A DNA stretch of 27,564 nt from Nosocomiicoccus ampullae (GCF_001696685.1 NZ_MBFG01000014.1:1-27564); one strand, 5' to 3'. Positions 1 to 11,199 are shown, counted from the stretch's first letter. Made by a program: numbers and translations. Notes: generated by a model from the sequence alone, not told the origin.

Positions 1-64
1 ACATTATATTGATTAGTATTATCACACCTTAAAGTTAGTAAAAAATTCAAATTAATTAAGAAGT

Positions 65-787
65 TTAAATTGTATCGACTGTCGTTAAAAATGTTAATGA
101 TTCCAAATTTGAAATTGTAAAAGCTTTATTTTTTTCCTTTAAACAGTCAATTTTCAATGTTTGATCCTCTTCATAATTACCAGGTAAAATAATTCTATAC
201 TCTTTCTGACTACTATAACTACTTCTTTTATGAAATAACGTATTGATAGGATTATCTCTAAATTCTTTTTCGCTAAGGGGATGAATTTCAGAAAATTCAT
301 CATAGTACGTTACCTTATTAGCTTTCATTGGTATTTTATGTTTTTCGCAATAATCTTTTATGCAACTCATAATTTCAAGCAATTGAAAAATGAATACATT
401 TCTGTCTTCAAATTCTTTCTTGAATTGTTCAATAACATCATCTTTAATTTTAAATGTATTGTCGGAAACCTTATCGAAATCCTCTTTTAATGATAATAAA
501 GTAAAACAGCATATAGGAACATTTTTTAAATCTTTATATTGTTTATGAACTGCTCCTCTTTTTATATTTATAGGGTACATTTTTTCTTCATCTTTAATTC
601 TCACAAAATACTTCTTATTATTTGTATTTAATGGTCTACTCCAAGAACCTTCTCTTCTATCACCTATTACTCTGTCATTTTTTTCTTTTTCTAGCTCAAT
701 AAAGTATTCATTTCTTTTAAAGAACAACTCTCCATCTAGCAAGGAGTTTGTGTATTCTGGTGTCACAAACTTAACTAGAAAATACAT
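65..787 (-). CDS. Unrecognised 240-aa protein downstream of hsdR
   Basis: I do not recognise this protein with certainty. It is about 240 residues, charged, lysine- and glutamate-rich, with no signal peptide or membrane segment, so it is probably cytoplasmic. Its N-terminus (FVTPEYTNSLLDGELFF) and late SSYSSQKEYRI segment resemble the layout of DUF2971-like proteins, in which a Lys-Glu-x-Arg motif lies near the C-terminus; that is only a weak resemblance. The reading frame opens with ATG ATG GTG ATG. I chose the last ATG at 787 because AGAAGG lies nine bases upstream of it, whereas the first ATG at 796 abuts that ribosome site. It follows the type I restriction operon on the same strand, separated by a 13-bp inverted repeat, so it may be a defence-associated accessory gene. 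Base composition is very AT-rich, like hsdS. Confidence 0.7.
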   Translation of the reverse strand: MYFLVKFVTPEYTNSLLDGELFFKRNEYFIELEKEKNDRVIGDRREGSWSRPLNTNNKKYFVRIKDEEKMYPINIKRGAVHKQYKDLKNVPICCFTLLSLKEDFDKVSDNTFKIKDDVIEQFKKEFEDRNVFIFQLLEIMSCIKDYCEKHKIPMKANKVTYYDEFSEIHPLSEKEFRDNPINTLFHKRSSYSSQKEYRIILPGNYEEDQTLKIDCLKEKNKAFTISNLESLTFLTTVDTI

Positions 788-816
788 CACCATCATCCTT
801 CTGCATTAATAAAGCA

Positions 817-849
817 ATAGATCTAATAATCATTAGTTATTAGATCTAT
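817..849. other. Perfect 13-bp inverted repeat between hsdR and the downstream gene
   Basis: The arms ATAGATCTAATAA (817-829) and its exact complement (837-849) flank a 7-base loop. The element begins 7 bases after the hsdR stop codon and ends about 30 bases before the next start. The minus-strand 3' flank (TGCTTTATT) is only a weak T tract, so this could be an inefficient terminator, an mRNA-stabilising hairpin, or an operator for the downstream gene. Confidence 0.6.
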
Positions 850-855
850 CAATGA

Positions 856-3800
856 TTAATTTATATTCTCCGCCATCAATTCCGCTTGCTTTACTACTGT
901 CTCAATTGCCATTTTTTGTAAATCTGGTGGGTAACCGTATTTCTTTAATAATCTTCTTACAGTGATGCGCATCTTTGCTCTTGCTGATTCACGTAAGTTC
1001 CAGTCTATACTCATGTTCTCTTTAACAGATTTTGTAAGTTCATGTGCGATTGCTCTTAATACTTCATCACCAAGAACTTCTTCTGCTGTATCATGTGAAG
1101 AAAGTGCATCATAGAATGCAACTTCTTCTTTAAGCATGCCATGATTTTCTCCTATTTTATATGACTCATTCATTTCTTTTGCTAGTTCAATCAGTTCCTC
1201 AATGACTTTAGACGTCTCGATTGCACGTTTATTGTACTGGTTAACTGCATTTTCTAGCATCTCCGAAAACTTCTTTGCTTTAACTAAATTCGTTTTCTGA
1301 ACGGCTTTAATTTTCCCTTGTAACAGACGATTTAATAGTTCTACTGCTAAGTTTTTCTGAGGTAATGCTCGAACATCTTCCAAAAACTTATCCGAAAGTA
1401 TTGATATGTCCGGGCTATCCAATCCTAGCGTTTCATATACATCGACTACTTCTTCAGAAATGATTGACTTTGAGATTAATTGATTCAGCTGATCATCAAT
1501 TTGTGCTGTTGTTTTCTTGCCACTTCCTGATGGAATGAGCTTCATTAAACCTGATTTAACCGCCTTAAAAAAGCCTATTTCAGCGTTTAATTCTTGTGCT
1601 TCTGGCTCTGTCGAACATAAAGCAAATGCTTTAGATAATTCAGTCACCGTCTTTATGAAATGCTTCTTATCTTCTTCACCTAACCCAATAACAAAATCCA
1701 TAGTTTCAGTAATAGCTTTCATTCGCTCTGATGATTTATCTGATAAGAAGTGCTCATAATTATGTTGATAAAGTATATCTTGAATAATTTCGAATTTTTC
1801 GAGCATAAGATCAACTGCAACTGATGTGTCGATGCCTGTATTTTCACGATCAGATTCTGTATATTGCTTTAAAGCTTCTTTTAAACTATCCGCAATACCT
1901 ATGTAGTCGACAATTAGTCCTCCTGGTTTATCTTTAAACACACGGTTAACTCGAGCAATCGCCTGCATCAAGTTATGCCCACGCATTGGCTTGTCCACAT
2001 ACATTGTATGCATAGATGGTACGTCAAATCCTGTTAACCACATGTCACGAACGATAACAAGTTTCAATTCGTCTTCATTATCTTTCATTCGACGTGCTAA
2101 AAAGTCTCGACGCCTTTTGTTACCAATATGTTGCTGCCAATGTTCAGGATCATTTGATGCGCCTGTCATGACAACTTTGATTACACCTTTATCATCATCA
2201 TAAGAGTGCCACTCTGGTCGAATTCTTATGATTGCTTCATATAAATCAATTGCAATACGACGACTCATGACAACGATCATCGCTTTACCATGAATCGCTT
2301 TTTCTCTATTTTCATAGTGATGTACAATATCTTTTGCTAATTGTTCAACACGACTTTCTGCACCTGCTAATGCTTCTAAACGTGACCATTTAGATTTCAA
2401 TCGTTCACGATCTGACTCTTCTTGGTATTCAGTAATTTCTTCATAGTCACTATCTATATTTAGGTCTTCAGGTAATTGAAGCGGGATAATTCTACTTTCA
2501 TAGAAAATACGAACCGTAGATTCGTCTTCTACTGATTGTGTCATGTCATAAATGTCAATATAATTACCGAATACAGCTGGTGTATTCTTATCCGCCATTT
2601 CAACGGGTGTACCAGTAAATCCTATGAATGAAGCATTTGGTAGTGCATCACGCATATATTTTGCATAGCCATATTTTGTTGCAATATCTGAATCATCTTT
2701 TTGCATTTCTGCTTGGAAACCATATTGTGTTCGGTGAGCTTCATCTGCCATCACAATCACATTCTTACGTTCCGTTAAAGCAACCATTGTGCTTGTACCT
2801 TCTTCAGGTGCAAACTTCTGCATAGTTGTAAAAATAACTCCACCTGATTCAACTGCTAGTAAATCTTTTAAATCTCTTCTATTTTCTGCTTGCTTCGGTG
2901 TTTGACGTAATAAATCCTTAGACATTGAAAAAGTTCCATACAGTTGATCATCTAGATCATTACGGTCTGTTAATACAACGACGGTTGGATTATCCATTTC
3001 TAATACAAGTTTCCCTGTGAAAAATACCATCGATAAACTTTTACCAGATCCTTGTGTATGCCAAATGACCCCAATTTTACGGTCACCCTCTGCACTTGAA
3101 GCTCGTTTTGCTTGTTCAACTGCTTTATTGACTGCGTAATATTGATGATATGCAGCAACGATTTTAAAGGTGTTCTCTCCATCTGATTGGAACACAACAA
3201 AGTGACGTAAAATATCTAATAGTACCTCTTTTTTAAACATTCCACGCAATAATGTTTCTAGTTGAGGATTTGACGTAGGAGCAATAGTCTCTCCGTCTTC
3301 TGTACGCCACATCATAAAACGTTCTTCATTAGCAGTAAGTGACCCTGCCCTCGCGTTGACTCCATCACTAATTACTAAAAAGGCATTATAGTTAAACAGA
3401 GATGGAATTGTACGCTTATAAGTCTGAATTTGGCGAAATGCTTCTGTAATCCCAGCTTGCTCATTTGTTGAACTTTTCAGTTCAATCACGACTAATGGTA
3501 GGCCGTTTACTAAAACTACAACATCTGGACGTTTATTATTTTGACCCTCAATGACTGTAAATTGATTCACTGCAACAAAATCATTATTATTCATATTTTC
3601 AAAATCAAACAACCATAATTTTTCAGTTGAATTTCTACCATCATCTGTTCGATACTCTACATCAATACCATCTGTCACGAATTTTTGGAAGTTACGATTG
3701 TTTACAATTAAGCTAGGAGATTCAATCATAGTGACTAATTGAATCGCACGTTCAATCGAACTAGAAGAAGCTGACGGATTAATCTTCCGTAAAGCTTCCT

Positions 3801-3957
3801 CTAAACGATCATGTAAAACAACTTCTTGATAAGACTCACGCTCTGGATATTCTCCATCTACGGCAATATCTGGCCCATGAAGCATTTCATAACCTAATTC
3901 TTCTAACCACTCAAGAGTTGCTTGTTCTAAATCATCCTCATGAAATTTATACATCAT
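856..3957 (-). CDS. hsdR: Type I restriction enzyme, R (motor/nuclease) subunit HsdR
   Basis: HsdR is the ATP-dependent translocase and endonuclease of a type I restriction complex; with HsdM and HsdS it cuts unmodified foreign DNA away from the recognition site. At 1033 residues it is full length. The N-terminal nuclease has the D-x13-ExK pattern: Asp145 in RPDVVV, then Glu159 and Lys161 in VIELKS. The helicase core has Walker A TQGSGKS (301-307), a DEAH box (405-408), FTGTP, and the late motif QAIARVNRVF. A helical C-terminal part follows. The start ATG at 3957 has AAGGAGG six to seven bases upstream. It overlaps the end of hsdS by 11 bp, so translation is probably coupled. All catalytic motifs are present, so it should be active. 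Confidence 0.97.
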   Translation of the reverse strand: MMYKFHEDDLEQATLEWLEELGYEMLHGPDIAVDGEYPERESYQEVVLHDRLEEALRKINPSASSSSIERAIQLVTMIESPSLIVNNRNFQKFVTDGIDVEYRTDDGRNSTEKLWLFDFENMNNNDFVAVNQFTVIEGQNNKRPDVVVLVNGLPLVVIELKSSTNEQAGITEAFRQIQTYKRTIPSLFNYNAFLVISDGVNARAGSLTANEERFMMWRTEDGETIAPTSNPQLETLLRGMFKKEVLLDILRHFVVFQSDGENTFKIVAAYHQYYAVNKAVEQAKRASSAEGDRKIGVIWHTQGSGKSLSMVFFTGKLVLEMDNPTVVVLTDRNDLDDQLYGTFSMSKDLLRQTPKQAENRRDLKDLLAVESGGVIFTTMQKFAPEEGTSTMVALTERKNVIVMADEAHRTQYGFQAEMQKDDSDIATKYGYAKYMRDALPNASFIGFTGTPVEMADKNTPAVFGNYIDIYDMTQSVEDESTVRIFYESRIIPLQLPEDLNIDSDYEEITEYQEESDRERLKSKWSRLEALAGAESRVEQLAKDIVHHYENREKAIHGKAMIVVMSRRIAIDLYEAIIRIRPEWHSYDDDKGVIKVVMTGASNDPEHWQQHIGNKRRRDFLARRMKDNEDELKLVIVRDMWLTGFDVPSMHTMYVDKPMRGHNLMQAIARVNRVFKDKPGGLIVDYIGIADSLKEALKQYTESDRENTGIDTSVAVDLMLEKFEIIQDILYQHNYEHFLSDKSSERMKAITETMDFVIGLGEEDKKHFIKTVTELSKAFALCSTEPEAQELNAEIGFFKAVKSGLMKLIPSGSGKKTTAQIDDQLNQLISKSIISEEVVDVYETLGLDSPDISILSDKFLEDVRALPQKNLAVELLNRLLQGKIKAVQKTNLVKAKKFSEMLENAVNQYNKRAIETSKVIEELIELAKEMNESYKIGENHGMLKEEVAFYDALSSHDTAEEVLGDEVLRAIAHELTKSVKENMSIDWNLRESARAKMRITVRRLLKKYGYPPDLQKMAIETVVKQAELMAENIN

Positions 3958-5158
3958 CCGTCACCTCCTTATCATCTGGTAGTTCGATTTCTCCTGAAAG
4001 GAGTTTAGGTAAGAGAGTGTCTCGTAATTCTGCTAGTGATTTATTTTCTTTTAGTAAATTTACCTTTTGATCGATAATTTTATTAAAAACAGAGTCAAAA
4101 TAATCATAATATTTTTGTGTAGGAATAATTACTTTCGATTCATCAAGATGGGATCTTTTTATATGTCCCATAGTAGTCGCTTTATCTTTAGCTATCGCAT
4201 TAAAAATATCCAAATAATGTTTCGTCCATAGATAATAAAACCATTTAGAATGATCTATAGATGTCACTTTAAATAAGTGTTGGTTCAATCCTGCGTCTCC
4301 ACCAACCCATAATTTAACTAATAAAGTTGCTGACCAAGAAAATATAACATCGCCATCATAAACTTTTACCGAATCTTTTATATTAATAGAACATAAATCA
4401 CTATTAGGGTCTGTAAAACCTTGTCTTAGTTCTTTTATTTTTAAAACAGGGAGAGAATCCTCGTCTTCCTTTGGTCGAAATTTTTGCATTGCTAGACCAT
4501 TTTGGAAACTAGCAATTTTAGATAGTGAATTAACTTCCCACCCCTCTGGTATCATCCCAAGTTCACTTACAACCATTGCCCCACCACTTGATTTATATGG
4601 TTTTCCTTTTTCATTCGGAAATTCAAAATCAACAAACCAACGTTTGAATAAAGTTTGAGCAAGTTCTTCTAAATTGGAAATAATTGAGTTATTCTTAAAC
4701 ACCTTTTTATCTAATATCCTTAAAAAGTATCCAATTTTCTGTTGCTTTTTTAATGAAGGTGCATTTATAGTTATATTTTCAAAATTCCTTTTATTTAATT
4801 TTGGTTGAACGGATCCCGTTAAATATTCACTAACATCCAAATCAAATAAATAATAGTATAAAAAGTTAAAATCAGATTTATCATTATTTTTTATAATATG
4901 CGCATGATTATTCACCCAAAATTTACCACTGGCTCTTGTCGCTATGCTTGTTTTTCTACTTCTTAAGTTTTCTCCGTCTTCCGCAACTAATATATATTTC
5001 CCATCAAAGATATAGTCATCAACATAATCTATTATCCCTTGTGCCCCATAATATGGATATTTCTTCTCCATTTGCGATCTTTCTTTTCCGGTTAACGGAA
5101 TCCTCTTTTGGTTGAAAATGGTAACCAAATCTTTTAATTTATATTTTTCAAATCTCAT
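3947..5158 (-). CDS. hsdS: Type I restriction-modification specificity subunit HsdS
   Basis: HsdS gives the complex its bipartite DNA recognition site. The protein has two target-recognition domains, each followed by a conserved helical spacer. TRD1 ([12 protein letters not shown] onward) ends at the spacer containing [22 protein letters not shown]2 starts at [21 protein letters not shown] and ends at the second spacer [20 protein letters not shown]. About 403 residues is the usual length. I chose ATG at 5158 instead of an in-frame ATG at 5182: the later start follows a GGGGG ribosome site, matches the usual N-terminus, and gives an 11-bp overlap with hsdM (ATGAGATTTGA), the same size as the hsdS/hsdR overlap. 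TRD1 is visibly more AT-rich than hsdM and hsdR, as expected from TRD exchange. The recognition sequence cannot be predicted by eye. Confidence 0.95.
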   Translation of the reverse strand: MRFEKYKLKDLVTIFNQKRIPLTGKERSQMEKKYPYYGAQGIIDYVDDYIFDGKYILVAEDGENLRSRKTSIATRASGKFWVNNHAHIIKNNDKSDFNFLYYYLFDLDVSEYLTGSVQPKLNKRNFENITINAPSLKKQQKIGYFLRILDKKVFKNNSIISNLEELAQTLFKRWFVDFEFPNEKGKPYKSSGGAMVVSELGMIPEGWEVNSLSKIASFQNGLAMQKFRPKEDEDSLPVLKIKELRQGFTDPNSDLCSINIKDSVKVYDGDVIFSWSATLLVKLWVGGDAGLNQHLFKVTSIDHSKWFYYLWTKHYLDIFNAIAKDKATTMGHIKRSHLDESKVIIPTQKYYDYFDSVFNKIIDQKVNLLKENKSLAELRDTLLPKLLSGEIELPDDKEVTDDV

Positions 5159-6665
5159 ACCCAATCCCCCCAAGTGCTTCACGGATTTGGTCTTCTAGTT
5201 TTTTCGATTCTTTAAATTGCTCAGCAAGTTCTGTTGTTAAACGTTCCATTTTTTCATCAAATGGTTCACCGTCGTCTTCCGCTTCTTCGAGTCCTACATA
5301 ACGACCAGGTGTTAAAATATAATCGTGTTCACGTACTTCTTCTAACTTAGCTGCTTTACAGAAGCCAGCAATATCTTCATATGTTTCATCATTTGTTCCA
5401 CGCCAAGCATGGTATGTTGTTGCAACTTTTTGAATGTCTTCTTGTGAGAATTCCTTTAACGTACGTGTTGCCATATGTCCTAAATTTCGCGCATCAACAA
5501 ATAAGATTTCACCTGAACGTTCACGTTTACCGCTTTTCTTTTTATTTTTCGTAATAAACCACAAACAAACAGGGATTTGTGTAGAATAAAAGAGTTGTCC
5601 TGGTAATGTGACGATACATTCTACAAGATCTTCCTCAATTAACTTTTTACGAATTTCTAATTCAGATGACGTATTCGTAGACATGGATCCATTTGCTAAG
5701 ACTATACCAGCTGTTCCAGTTGGTGCTAACTTTGATACCATATGTTGAAGCCAAGCATAGTTCGCATTTCCTGGTGGAGGTGTTCCATATTTCCAACGCA
5801 AGTCATCTTGAAGACGCTCTCCACCCCAATCACTTATATTAAATGGAGGGTTCGCTAAAATATAATCAGCTTTCAAACGCTTATGTAAATCGTTATGGAA
5901 CGTATCTGCGTTTTGAGATCCTAAGTTAGCGTCAATTCCACGAATTGCTAAATTCATTTTTGCGAGTTTCCAAGTCGTTGGATTTGATTCCTGACCATAT
6001 ACTGCAATATCACCAAGTTTTCCTTGGTGTTCTTCAACGAACTTCTCACTTTGAACAAACATACCTCCAGAACCACAGCACGGGTCATAGACACGTCCTT
6101 TATATGGTTCTAACATTTCAACAAGTAGTTTTACAACTGACATTGGCGTATAGAATTCTCCGCCACCTTTTCCTTCAGCACTCGCAAATTTACCTAAGAA
6201 GTATTCATAGACACGTCCTAATACATCTTTAGAACGGCTCTCTTTATCGCCCACTCTAAAAGAGAACATATCAATAGTTTCACCAAGACGTGTTTTATCT
6301 AAGTCTGGTCGTGCGAAGTTTTTAGGTAATACACCACGTAAACTTTCGTTTTCTTTTTCGATAGCGATCATTGCTTCATCAATAATTTGTCCGATTTCAG
6401 GTTTTTTAGCATTTTCTTTAATGTAAGACCAACGTGCTTCTTTTGGCACCCAGAAAATGTTCTCTGCTAAATATTCATCTTTATCTTCTGGATCTGCCCA
6501 TTCTTCTTCTTGTAATTGTTCATATAATTCTTCAAATGAGTCAGATACATACTTTAAAAATAATAAACCTAATACGACATGTTTATATTCCGATGCATCC
6601 ATACTGCCACGAAGTTTGTCTGCCATCGCCCATAACTTTTCCTCAAAGCCAATATTGGCTGACAT
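5148..6665 (-). CDS. hsdM: Type I restriction-modification methyltransferase subunit HsdM
   Basis: HsdM is the N6-adenine methyltransferase subunit; with HsdS it protects host DNA, and it is part of the restricting complex. The product of about 505 residues has an N-terminal helical HsdM domain ([17 protein letters not shown]) and the linker GGGEFYTP (168-174). The SAM-binding motif I is DPCCGSGG (194-201) and the catalytic motif IV is NPPF (272-275). The C-terminal region ([16 protein letters not shown]) probably contacts HsdS. An in-frame ATG at 6689 exists, but ATG at 6665 is preferred because GGGGGA lies six bases upstream and homologues begin near SANIGFEEK. It is the first gene of hsdMSR, with a good sigma-A promoter just upstream. 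Confidence 0.97.
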   Translation of the reverse strand: MSANIGFEEKLWAMADKLRGSMDASEYKHVVLGLLFLKYVSDSFEELYEQLQEEEWADPEDKDEYLAENIFWVPKEARWSYIKENAKKPEIGQIIDEAMIAIEKENESLRGVLPKNFARPDLDKTRLGETIDMFSFRVGDKESRSKDVLGRVYEYFLGKFASAEGKGGGEFYTPMSVVKLLVEMLEPYKGRVYDPCCGSGGMFVQSEKFVEEHQGKLGDIAVYGQESNPTTWKLAKMNLAIRGIDANLGSQNADTFHNDLHKRLKADYILANPPFNISDWGGERLQDDLRWKYGTPPPGNANYAWLQHMVSKLAPTGTAGIVLANGSMSTNTSSELEIRKKLIEEDLVECIVTLPGQLFYSTQIPVCLWFITKNKKKSGKRERSGEILFVDARNLGHMATRTLKEFSQEDIQKVATTYHAWRGTNDETYEDIAGFCKAAKLEEVREHDYILTPGRYVGLEEAEDDGEPFDEKMERLTTELAEQFKESKKLEDQIREALGGIGYEI

Positions 6666-6721
6666 AATAATTCCCCCACATACACTCATTAATAATATTG
6701 TATAAATAACTTATTATCCCT

Positions 6722-6750
6722 ATCATATCAACAATTATAAGCGCTGTCAT
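6722..6750 (-). promoter_or_regulatory. Probable sigma-A promoter of hsdMSR
   Basis: On the minus strand the -35 ATGACA and the -10 TATGAT are separated by exactly 17 bases. Transcription would start near 6715, about 50 bases before the hsdM start at 6665. Two copies of ATAATTGTT occur around and upstream of the -35 region (one inside the spacer) and could be operator half-sites, but I do not recognise a regulator. Confidence 0.65.
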
Positions 6751-6780
6751 AATTTGATAGAACAATTATCTCACTTAATG

Positions 6781-6821
6781 ATAAAAAAGCCATATATCAA
6801 TTCATTGAACTGATATATGGC
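6781..6821 (-). terminator. Rho-independent terminator of groESL
   Basis: An 11-bp perfect stem, GCCATATATCA (6789-6799) with its complement (6811-6821), is followed on the minus strand by TTTTTTAT. It lies about 22 bases after the groEL stop codon and separates the chaperonin operon from the hsdMSR promoter. Confidence 0.9.
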
Positions 6822-6843
6822 CTTAATATTTTATGATTTTTTA

Positions 6844-8466
<1,623 letters not shown>

Positions 8467-8478
8467 TTATATCTCTCC

Positions 8479-8772
8479 TTATTCTACTACTGCTAAAATA
8501 TCTTGTGCGGGTACGATTAAATAACTTTTCCCTTCGTAATCCACTTCTGTTCCTGTAAATGAGTTGTAAACGACTTTGTCGCCTTCTTTAACATCTATTT
8601 TTAAAATTTCTCCGTTATCTAACGTACGTCCAGGTCCTACTGCAACAACTACACCATAGACCGGTTCTTCTTTTGAAGAATCTCCAGTTAAAATAATACC
8701 TGAAGACGTCGTTTCTTCTTTTGTATATTTACTAATATCTAAAATCACTCTATTTTCTAAAGGTCGTAACAT
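8479..8772 (-). CDS. groES: Co-chaperonin GroES (10 kDa)
   Basis: GroES caps the GroEL ring. The 97-residue length is normal. The N-terminus MLRPLENRVILD, the mobile-loop region (KYTKEETTSSGIIL), and GVVVAVGPGRTLDNG are typical, and the C-terminus ends DILAVVE. A good ribosome site (GAGG, in minus-strand GAGGCTATAACATG) precedes the ATG at 8772. It is the first gene of groES-groEL, downstream of a CIRCE operator and a sigma-A-type promoter. Confidence 0.99.
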   Translation of the reverse strand: MLRPLENRVILDISKYTKEETTSSGIILTGDSSKEEPVYGVVVAVGPGRTLDNGEILKIDVKEGDKVVYNSFTGTEVDYEGKSYLIVPAQDILAVVE

Positions 8773-8799
8773 TGTTATAGCCTCCTCAATAATCGTCTT

Positions 8800-8826
8800 T
8801 TAGCACTCATCATTGTAATGTGCTAA
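8800..8826 (-). promoter_or_regulatory. CIRCE operator (HrcA binding site)
   Basis: The left arm is the exact consensus TTAGCACTC (8800-8808). After a 9-base spacer comes ATGTGCTAA (8818-8826), which matches the consensus GAGTGCTAA at seven of nine positions. It lies at the predicted transcription start of groES, so HrcA would repress initiation until heat stress. The hrcA gene is not in this window. Confidence 0.92.
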
Positions 8827-8835
8827 CTGATTTTT

Positions 8836-8864
8836 ATAGTACATCAAAGATAGTCAAATTTCAA
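8836..8864 (-). promoter_or_regulatory. Probable sigma-A promoter of groESL
   Basis: On the minus strand TTGAAA is followed by a 17-base spacer and TACTAT. The predicted start point falls at the edge of the CIRCE element, the usual arrangement for HrcA repression. An overlapping TTGACT is an alternative -35 but gives poor spacing. Confidence 0.6.
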
Positions 8865-8941
8865 GTTATAGCATTTCGTTTTCATGTTTTATATTGTAAA
8901 ATGGTACTATTGTTTAAAGACTTATTTTAAGGAGATTGTTT

Positions 8942-9709
8942 ATGAATAGAACTATATATAGTTTATTTATTGTCGTGATGTTTGGGGTCATTCAAATCGC
9001 AGGTATTCCAATTCAAATTTATATCGCACTTAAAAATCCTGGTGCGAGTGTTCAGGAAATTTTAAGCTTATATATGCCCTATCAGTTTGTTATTTACATT
9101 ATCGGACTTATCGTTATTTTAGTTTTAGGTAATATCCACAAAGATAAAAACATTTTTGAAAGTGGTGTTAAAACCCCACCTCTTCAAACGGTCGCATGGA
9201 TCTTTGGAGGCCTAATACTTGCGTACGGTGTACAAATCATTACTGCACAAATTAACATTCACCTATTAGGAAATCCACTGGAAAGTGAAAACACAAAGCA
9301 TATTATGGAAATGATTTCTAACATGCCATATATGATTTTCTTTGTAGCAGTCATCGGTCCGATTATCGAGGAATATGTGTTTAGACGCGCAATTTTCGCT
9401 GAAATATACGAAAGACTCCCGATGAATAAAATCGCTGCATTTTTAATTGCAGGTTTGATTTCAGGATTTGTTTTTGCTATCGCGCATTTTGACTTTACGC
9501 ACATTTTAATTTACGTCGGAATGAGCTATGTCTTTAGTTTTGTCTACGTAATGACAAATCGACTACTCGTGCCAATCGTCGTTCATATGCTAATGAATGG
9601 ATGTGTTGTACTACTACAACTGACTTTTAAAGATCAAATTGAAAAACTCGAACAACTTCAAACGAACGGTTTAATTATCATTAAAACTATATTCAATACG
9701 ATAATATAA
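8942..9709 (+). CDS. mroQ: CPBP-family intramembrane metalloprotease (MroQ/YdiL-like)
   Basis: This is a polytopic membrane protein of 255 residues in the CPBP (CAAX protease/bacteriocin-processing, ABI) family. The conserved motifs are EEYVFRR (Glu143, Glu144, Arg148/149), FAIAHFDFTH (His182, His187) and VVHMLMNG (His215, Asn219), so the catalytic metal-binding set looks complete. Several hydrophobic segments span the protein. The ATG at 8942 is chosen because AAGGAG ends 7 bases before it; a TTG at 8936 lies too close to that site. In S. aureus the homologue MroQ, also divergent from groES, acts in maturation of the AgrD quorum-sensing peptide; in B. subtilis the syntenic gene is ydiL. No agr genes follow here, so the substrate is unknown. 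The symbol is given by homology and position. Confidence 0.85.
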   Translation: MNRTIYSLFIVVMFGVIQIAGIPIQIYIALKNPGASVQEILSLYMPYQFVIYIIGLIVILVLGNIHKDKNIFESGVKTPPLQTVAWIFGGLILAYGVQIITAQINIHLLGNPLESENTKHIMEMISNMPYMIFFVAVIGPIIEEYVFRRAIFAEIYERLPMNKIAAFLIAGLISGFVFAIAHFDFTHILIYVGMSYVFSFVYVMTNRLLVPIVVHMLMNGCVVLLQLTFKDQIEKLEQLQTNGLIIIKTIFNTII

Positions 9710-9712
9710 GTA

Positions 9713-9739
9713 AAACTCTCAAGAATTTCTTGAGAGTTT
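9713..9739. repeat. Left copy of 27-bp palindrome: mroQ terminator and IS target-site duplication
   Basis: Arms AAACTCTCAAGAA (9713-9725) and TTCTTGAGAGTTT (9727-9739) form a hairpin with a T-rich 3' flank, 4 bases after the mroQ stop codon. The identical 27 bases recur at 11287-11313 on the other side of the insertion sequence. The simplest reading is one bidirectional terminator that was duplicated when the element inserted. Confidence 0.85.
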
Positions 9740-9747
9740 CAGATTGT

Positions 9748-9794
9748 AGACGAACCTTTTTTTTAAATTCTAAAAAAGAGGTTCGTCTTTTTTT
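9748..9794 (+). terminator. Inward-facing terminator at left end of the IS
   Basis: AGACGAACCT (9748-9757) pairs with AGGTTCGTCT (9779-9788), and both arms are extended by complementary T-rich and A-rich stretches. Seven T residues follow on the plus strand. It would stop transcripts reading from mroQ into the element, where they would be antisense to the transposase gene. Confidence 0.8.
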
Positions 9795-9843
9795 CTACAT
9801 ATATTTTAAAATAAGTTTGATATTTCAAAGAAAAAACAGTGGT

Positions 9844-11199
9844 TTACACTGTCAGTTGAGGCTCTTTGATGAGCCAGTTTGCCAACTTTTTCAAGTTCAT
9901 GCATGCACAAATAAGCGTGGTGTCTCGGAACACTTTTTTAATACCTCTATGACGTGTCCATCTGAGTCCATGCTGCTCTTTCGCATCTCCAAAACGACGT
10001 TCGACGGTTTGGGATCTCTTCTTATATTCAGTTTTACCTTTTTCCGTATGTCGAATTTCTTCGACTGTATCAATGTAGGATTGCCATACATGTCGGGTAA
10101 TCACTTTTTGTTTCCCCTGACTTTTTGTACACTGTGAAAGTAACGGACACTCTTTACATTTCATAGGATCTGACATATACAGGCGATAACCGTCCTTATC
10201 TGTGCGTCTGTAAGTGAGTTCTGAACCGCCAGGACATAAGTAAACATCATAATATTCATCATAAACATATTCACTCTTTTTGAGTAAATCCTTTGAACCT
10301 CGTGGTCGAGTATATGGCATATACGGTGTAATGTTTTTATTAAGTAAATATCTCGCGTTCGCTGGTGTTTTATACCCCGCATCTACCGCAACACTTTGAA
10401 TGGAATAGCCCTTTTCGAGTAAACGATCGATGGAGACATGGAGTTGGGTACTATCATGAATGTTTCCAGGGGTCACATGTTGATCAAGTACAAATCCGTG
10501 ACTATCTACACAGGCATGCATACTGTAAGCAAATTGTTTTTCACGCTCACTTTTTACATAATATCCTGCATCCGGATCTGTTTTACTAACACGACTCGTT
10601 TTTTCTTCATTGGATTCTTTTGGAGGGTAAAGCTTTTTTCCTTCTGATAACCGGATGTCATTGACTTCTTCACGTAATTCCTCAGCATAGAAAGTCGCTG
10701 TTTTTTTAATCGTTTCTTTCGTATACTTATTACGATTAGCGTTTGCTTTGATATGCGTTGAGTCTATGTATAATGCAGAAGTGTCAATCAGTCCATGAGA
10801 CATCGCGATTTCTAAAATATGCTCAAAAATCTCTTCAAATAATTGACCGTCACTAAAGCGACGTGCATAATTCTTTCCAAAGGTTGAAAAATGTGGCACC
10901 TTATCATGAAATCCAAAACCAAGATACCAACGATAAGCAACGTTTGTATCAATTTCTCTAATTGTTTGTCGCATGGATTTTATACCAAATAAATGTTGAA
11001 TCAACACAATTTTTACAAGAATTACTGGATCAATCCCAGGTCGACCATTATCTAAACAGTATCTATCCTTTACAGAATCATACACAAAATTTAAATCTAA
11101 TACGGCATCCACTTTTCTTAGTAGATGATCTTTTGGTACGAGGTCGCTAATCGCTACAAATTCTATTTGATCACGTGAATTTAATGATTTTCCTAACAT
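9844..11199 (-). CDS. IS1182-family DDE transposase
   Basis: The 451-residue transposase is intact. The N-terminal region (DHLLRKVDAVLDL ... YCLDNGRPGIDPVILVKIVLIQ) matches the DUF772-type domain common in IS1182 and IS5-like transposases. The DDE catalytic triad is readable: Asp146 in YIDSTHIKANANR, Asp273 in AVDAGYKTPANARYL, and Glu400 in TVERRFGDAKEQHG. A cysteine cluster (CKECPLLSQC) lies between the second Asp and the Glu. The ATG at 11199 follows GGAGGG by five bases. Both frame and motifs are undamaged, so the element is probably mobile or recently was. No strong promoter is seen, only a TATAAT just after the terminator at the right end. Confidence 0.95.
   Translation of the reverse strand: MLGKSLNSRDQIEFVAISDLVPKDHLLRKVDAVLDLNFVYDSVKDRYCLDNGRPGIDPVILVKIVLIQHLFGIKSMRQTIREIDTNVAYRWYLGFGFHDKVPHFSTFGKNYARRFSDGQLFEEIFEHILEIAMSHGLIDTSALYIDSTHIKANANRNKYTKETIKKTATFYAEELREEVNDIRLSEGKKLYPPKESNEEKTSRVSKTDPDAGYYVKSEREKQFAYSMHACVDSHGFVLDQHVTPGNIHDSTQLHVSIDRLLEKGYSIQSVAVDAGYKTPANARYLLNKNITPYMPYTRPRGSKDLLKKSEYVYDEYYDVYLCPGGSELTYRRTDKDGYRLYMSDPMKCKECPLLSQCTKSQGKQKVITRHVWQSYIDTVEEIRHTEKGKTEYKKRSQTVERRFGDAKEQHGLRWTRHRGIKKVFRDTTLICACMNLKKLANWLIKEPQLTV

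Noticed and set aside
8936..8941. TTG start for the CPBP protease
   Set aside because: It lies within two bases of the AAGGAG ribosome site; the ATG at 8942 has proper spacing.
9730..10137. Plus-strand open frame across the IS left end
   Set aside because: It is antisense to the transposase, runs through the terminator hairpin and lacks a ribosome site.
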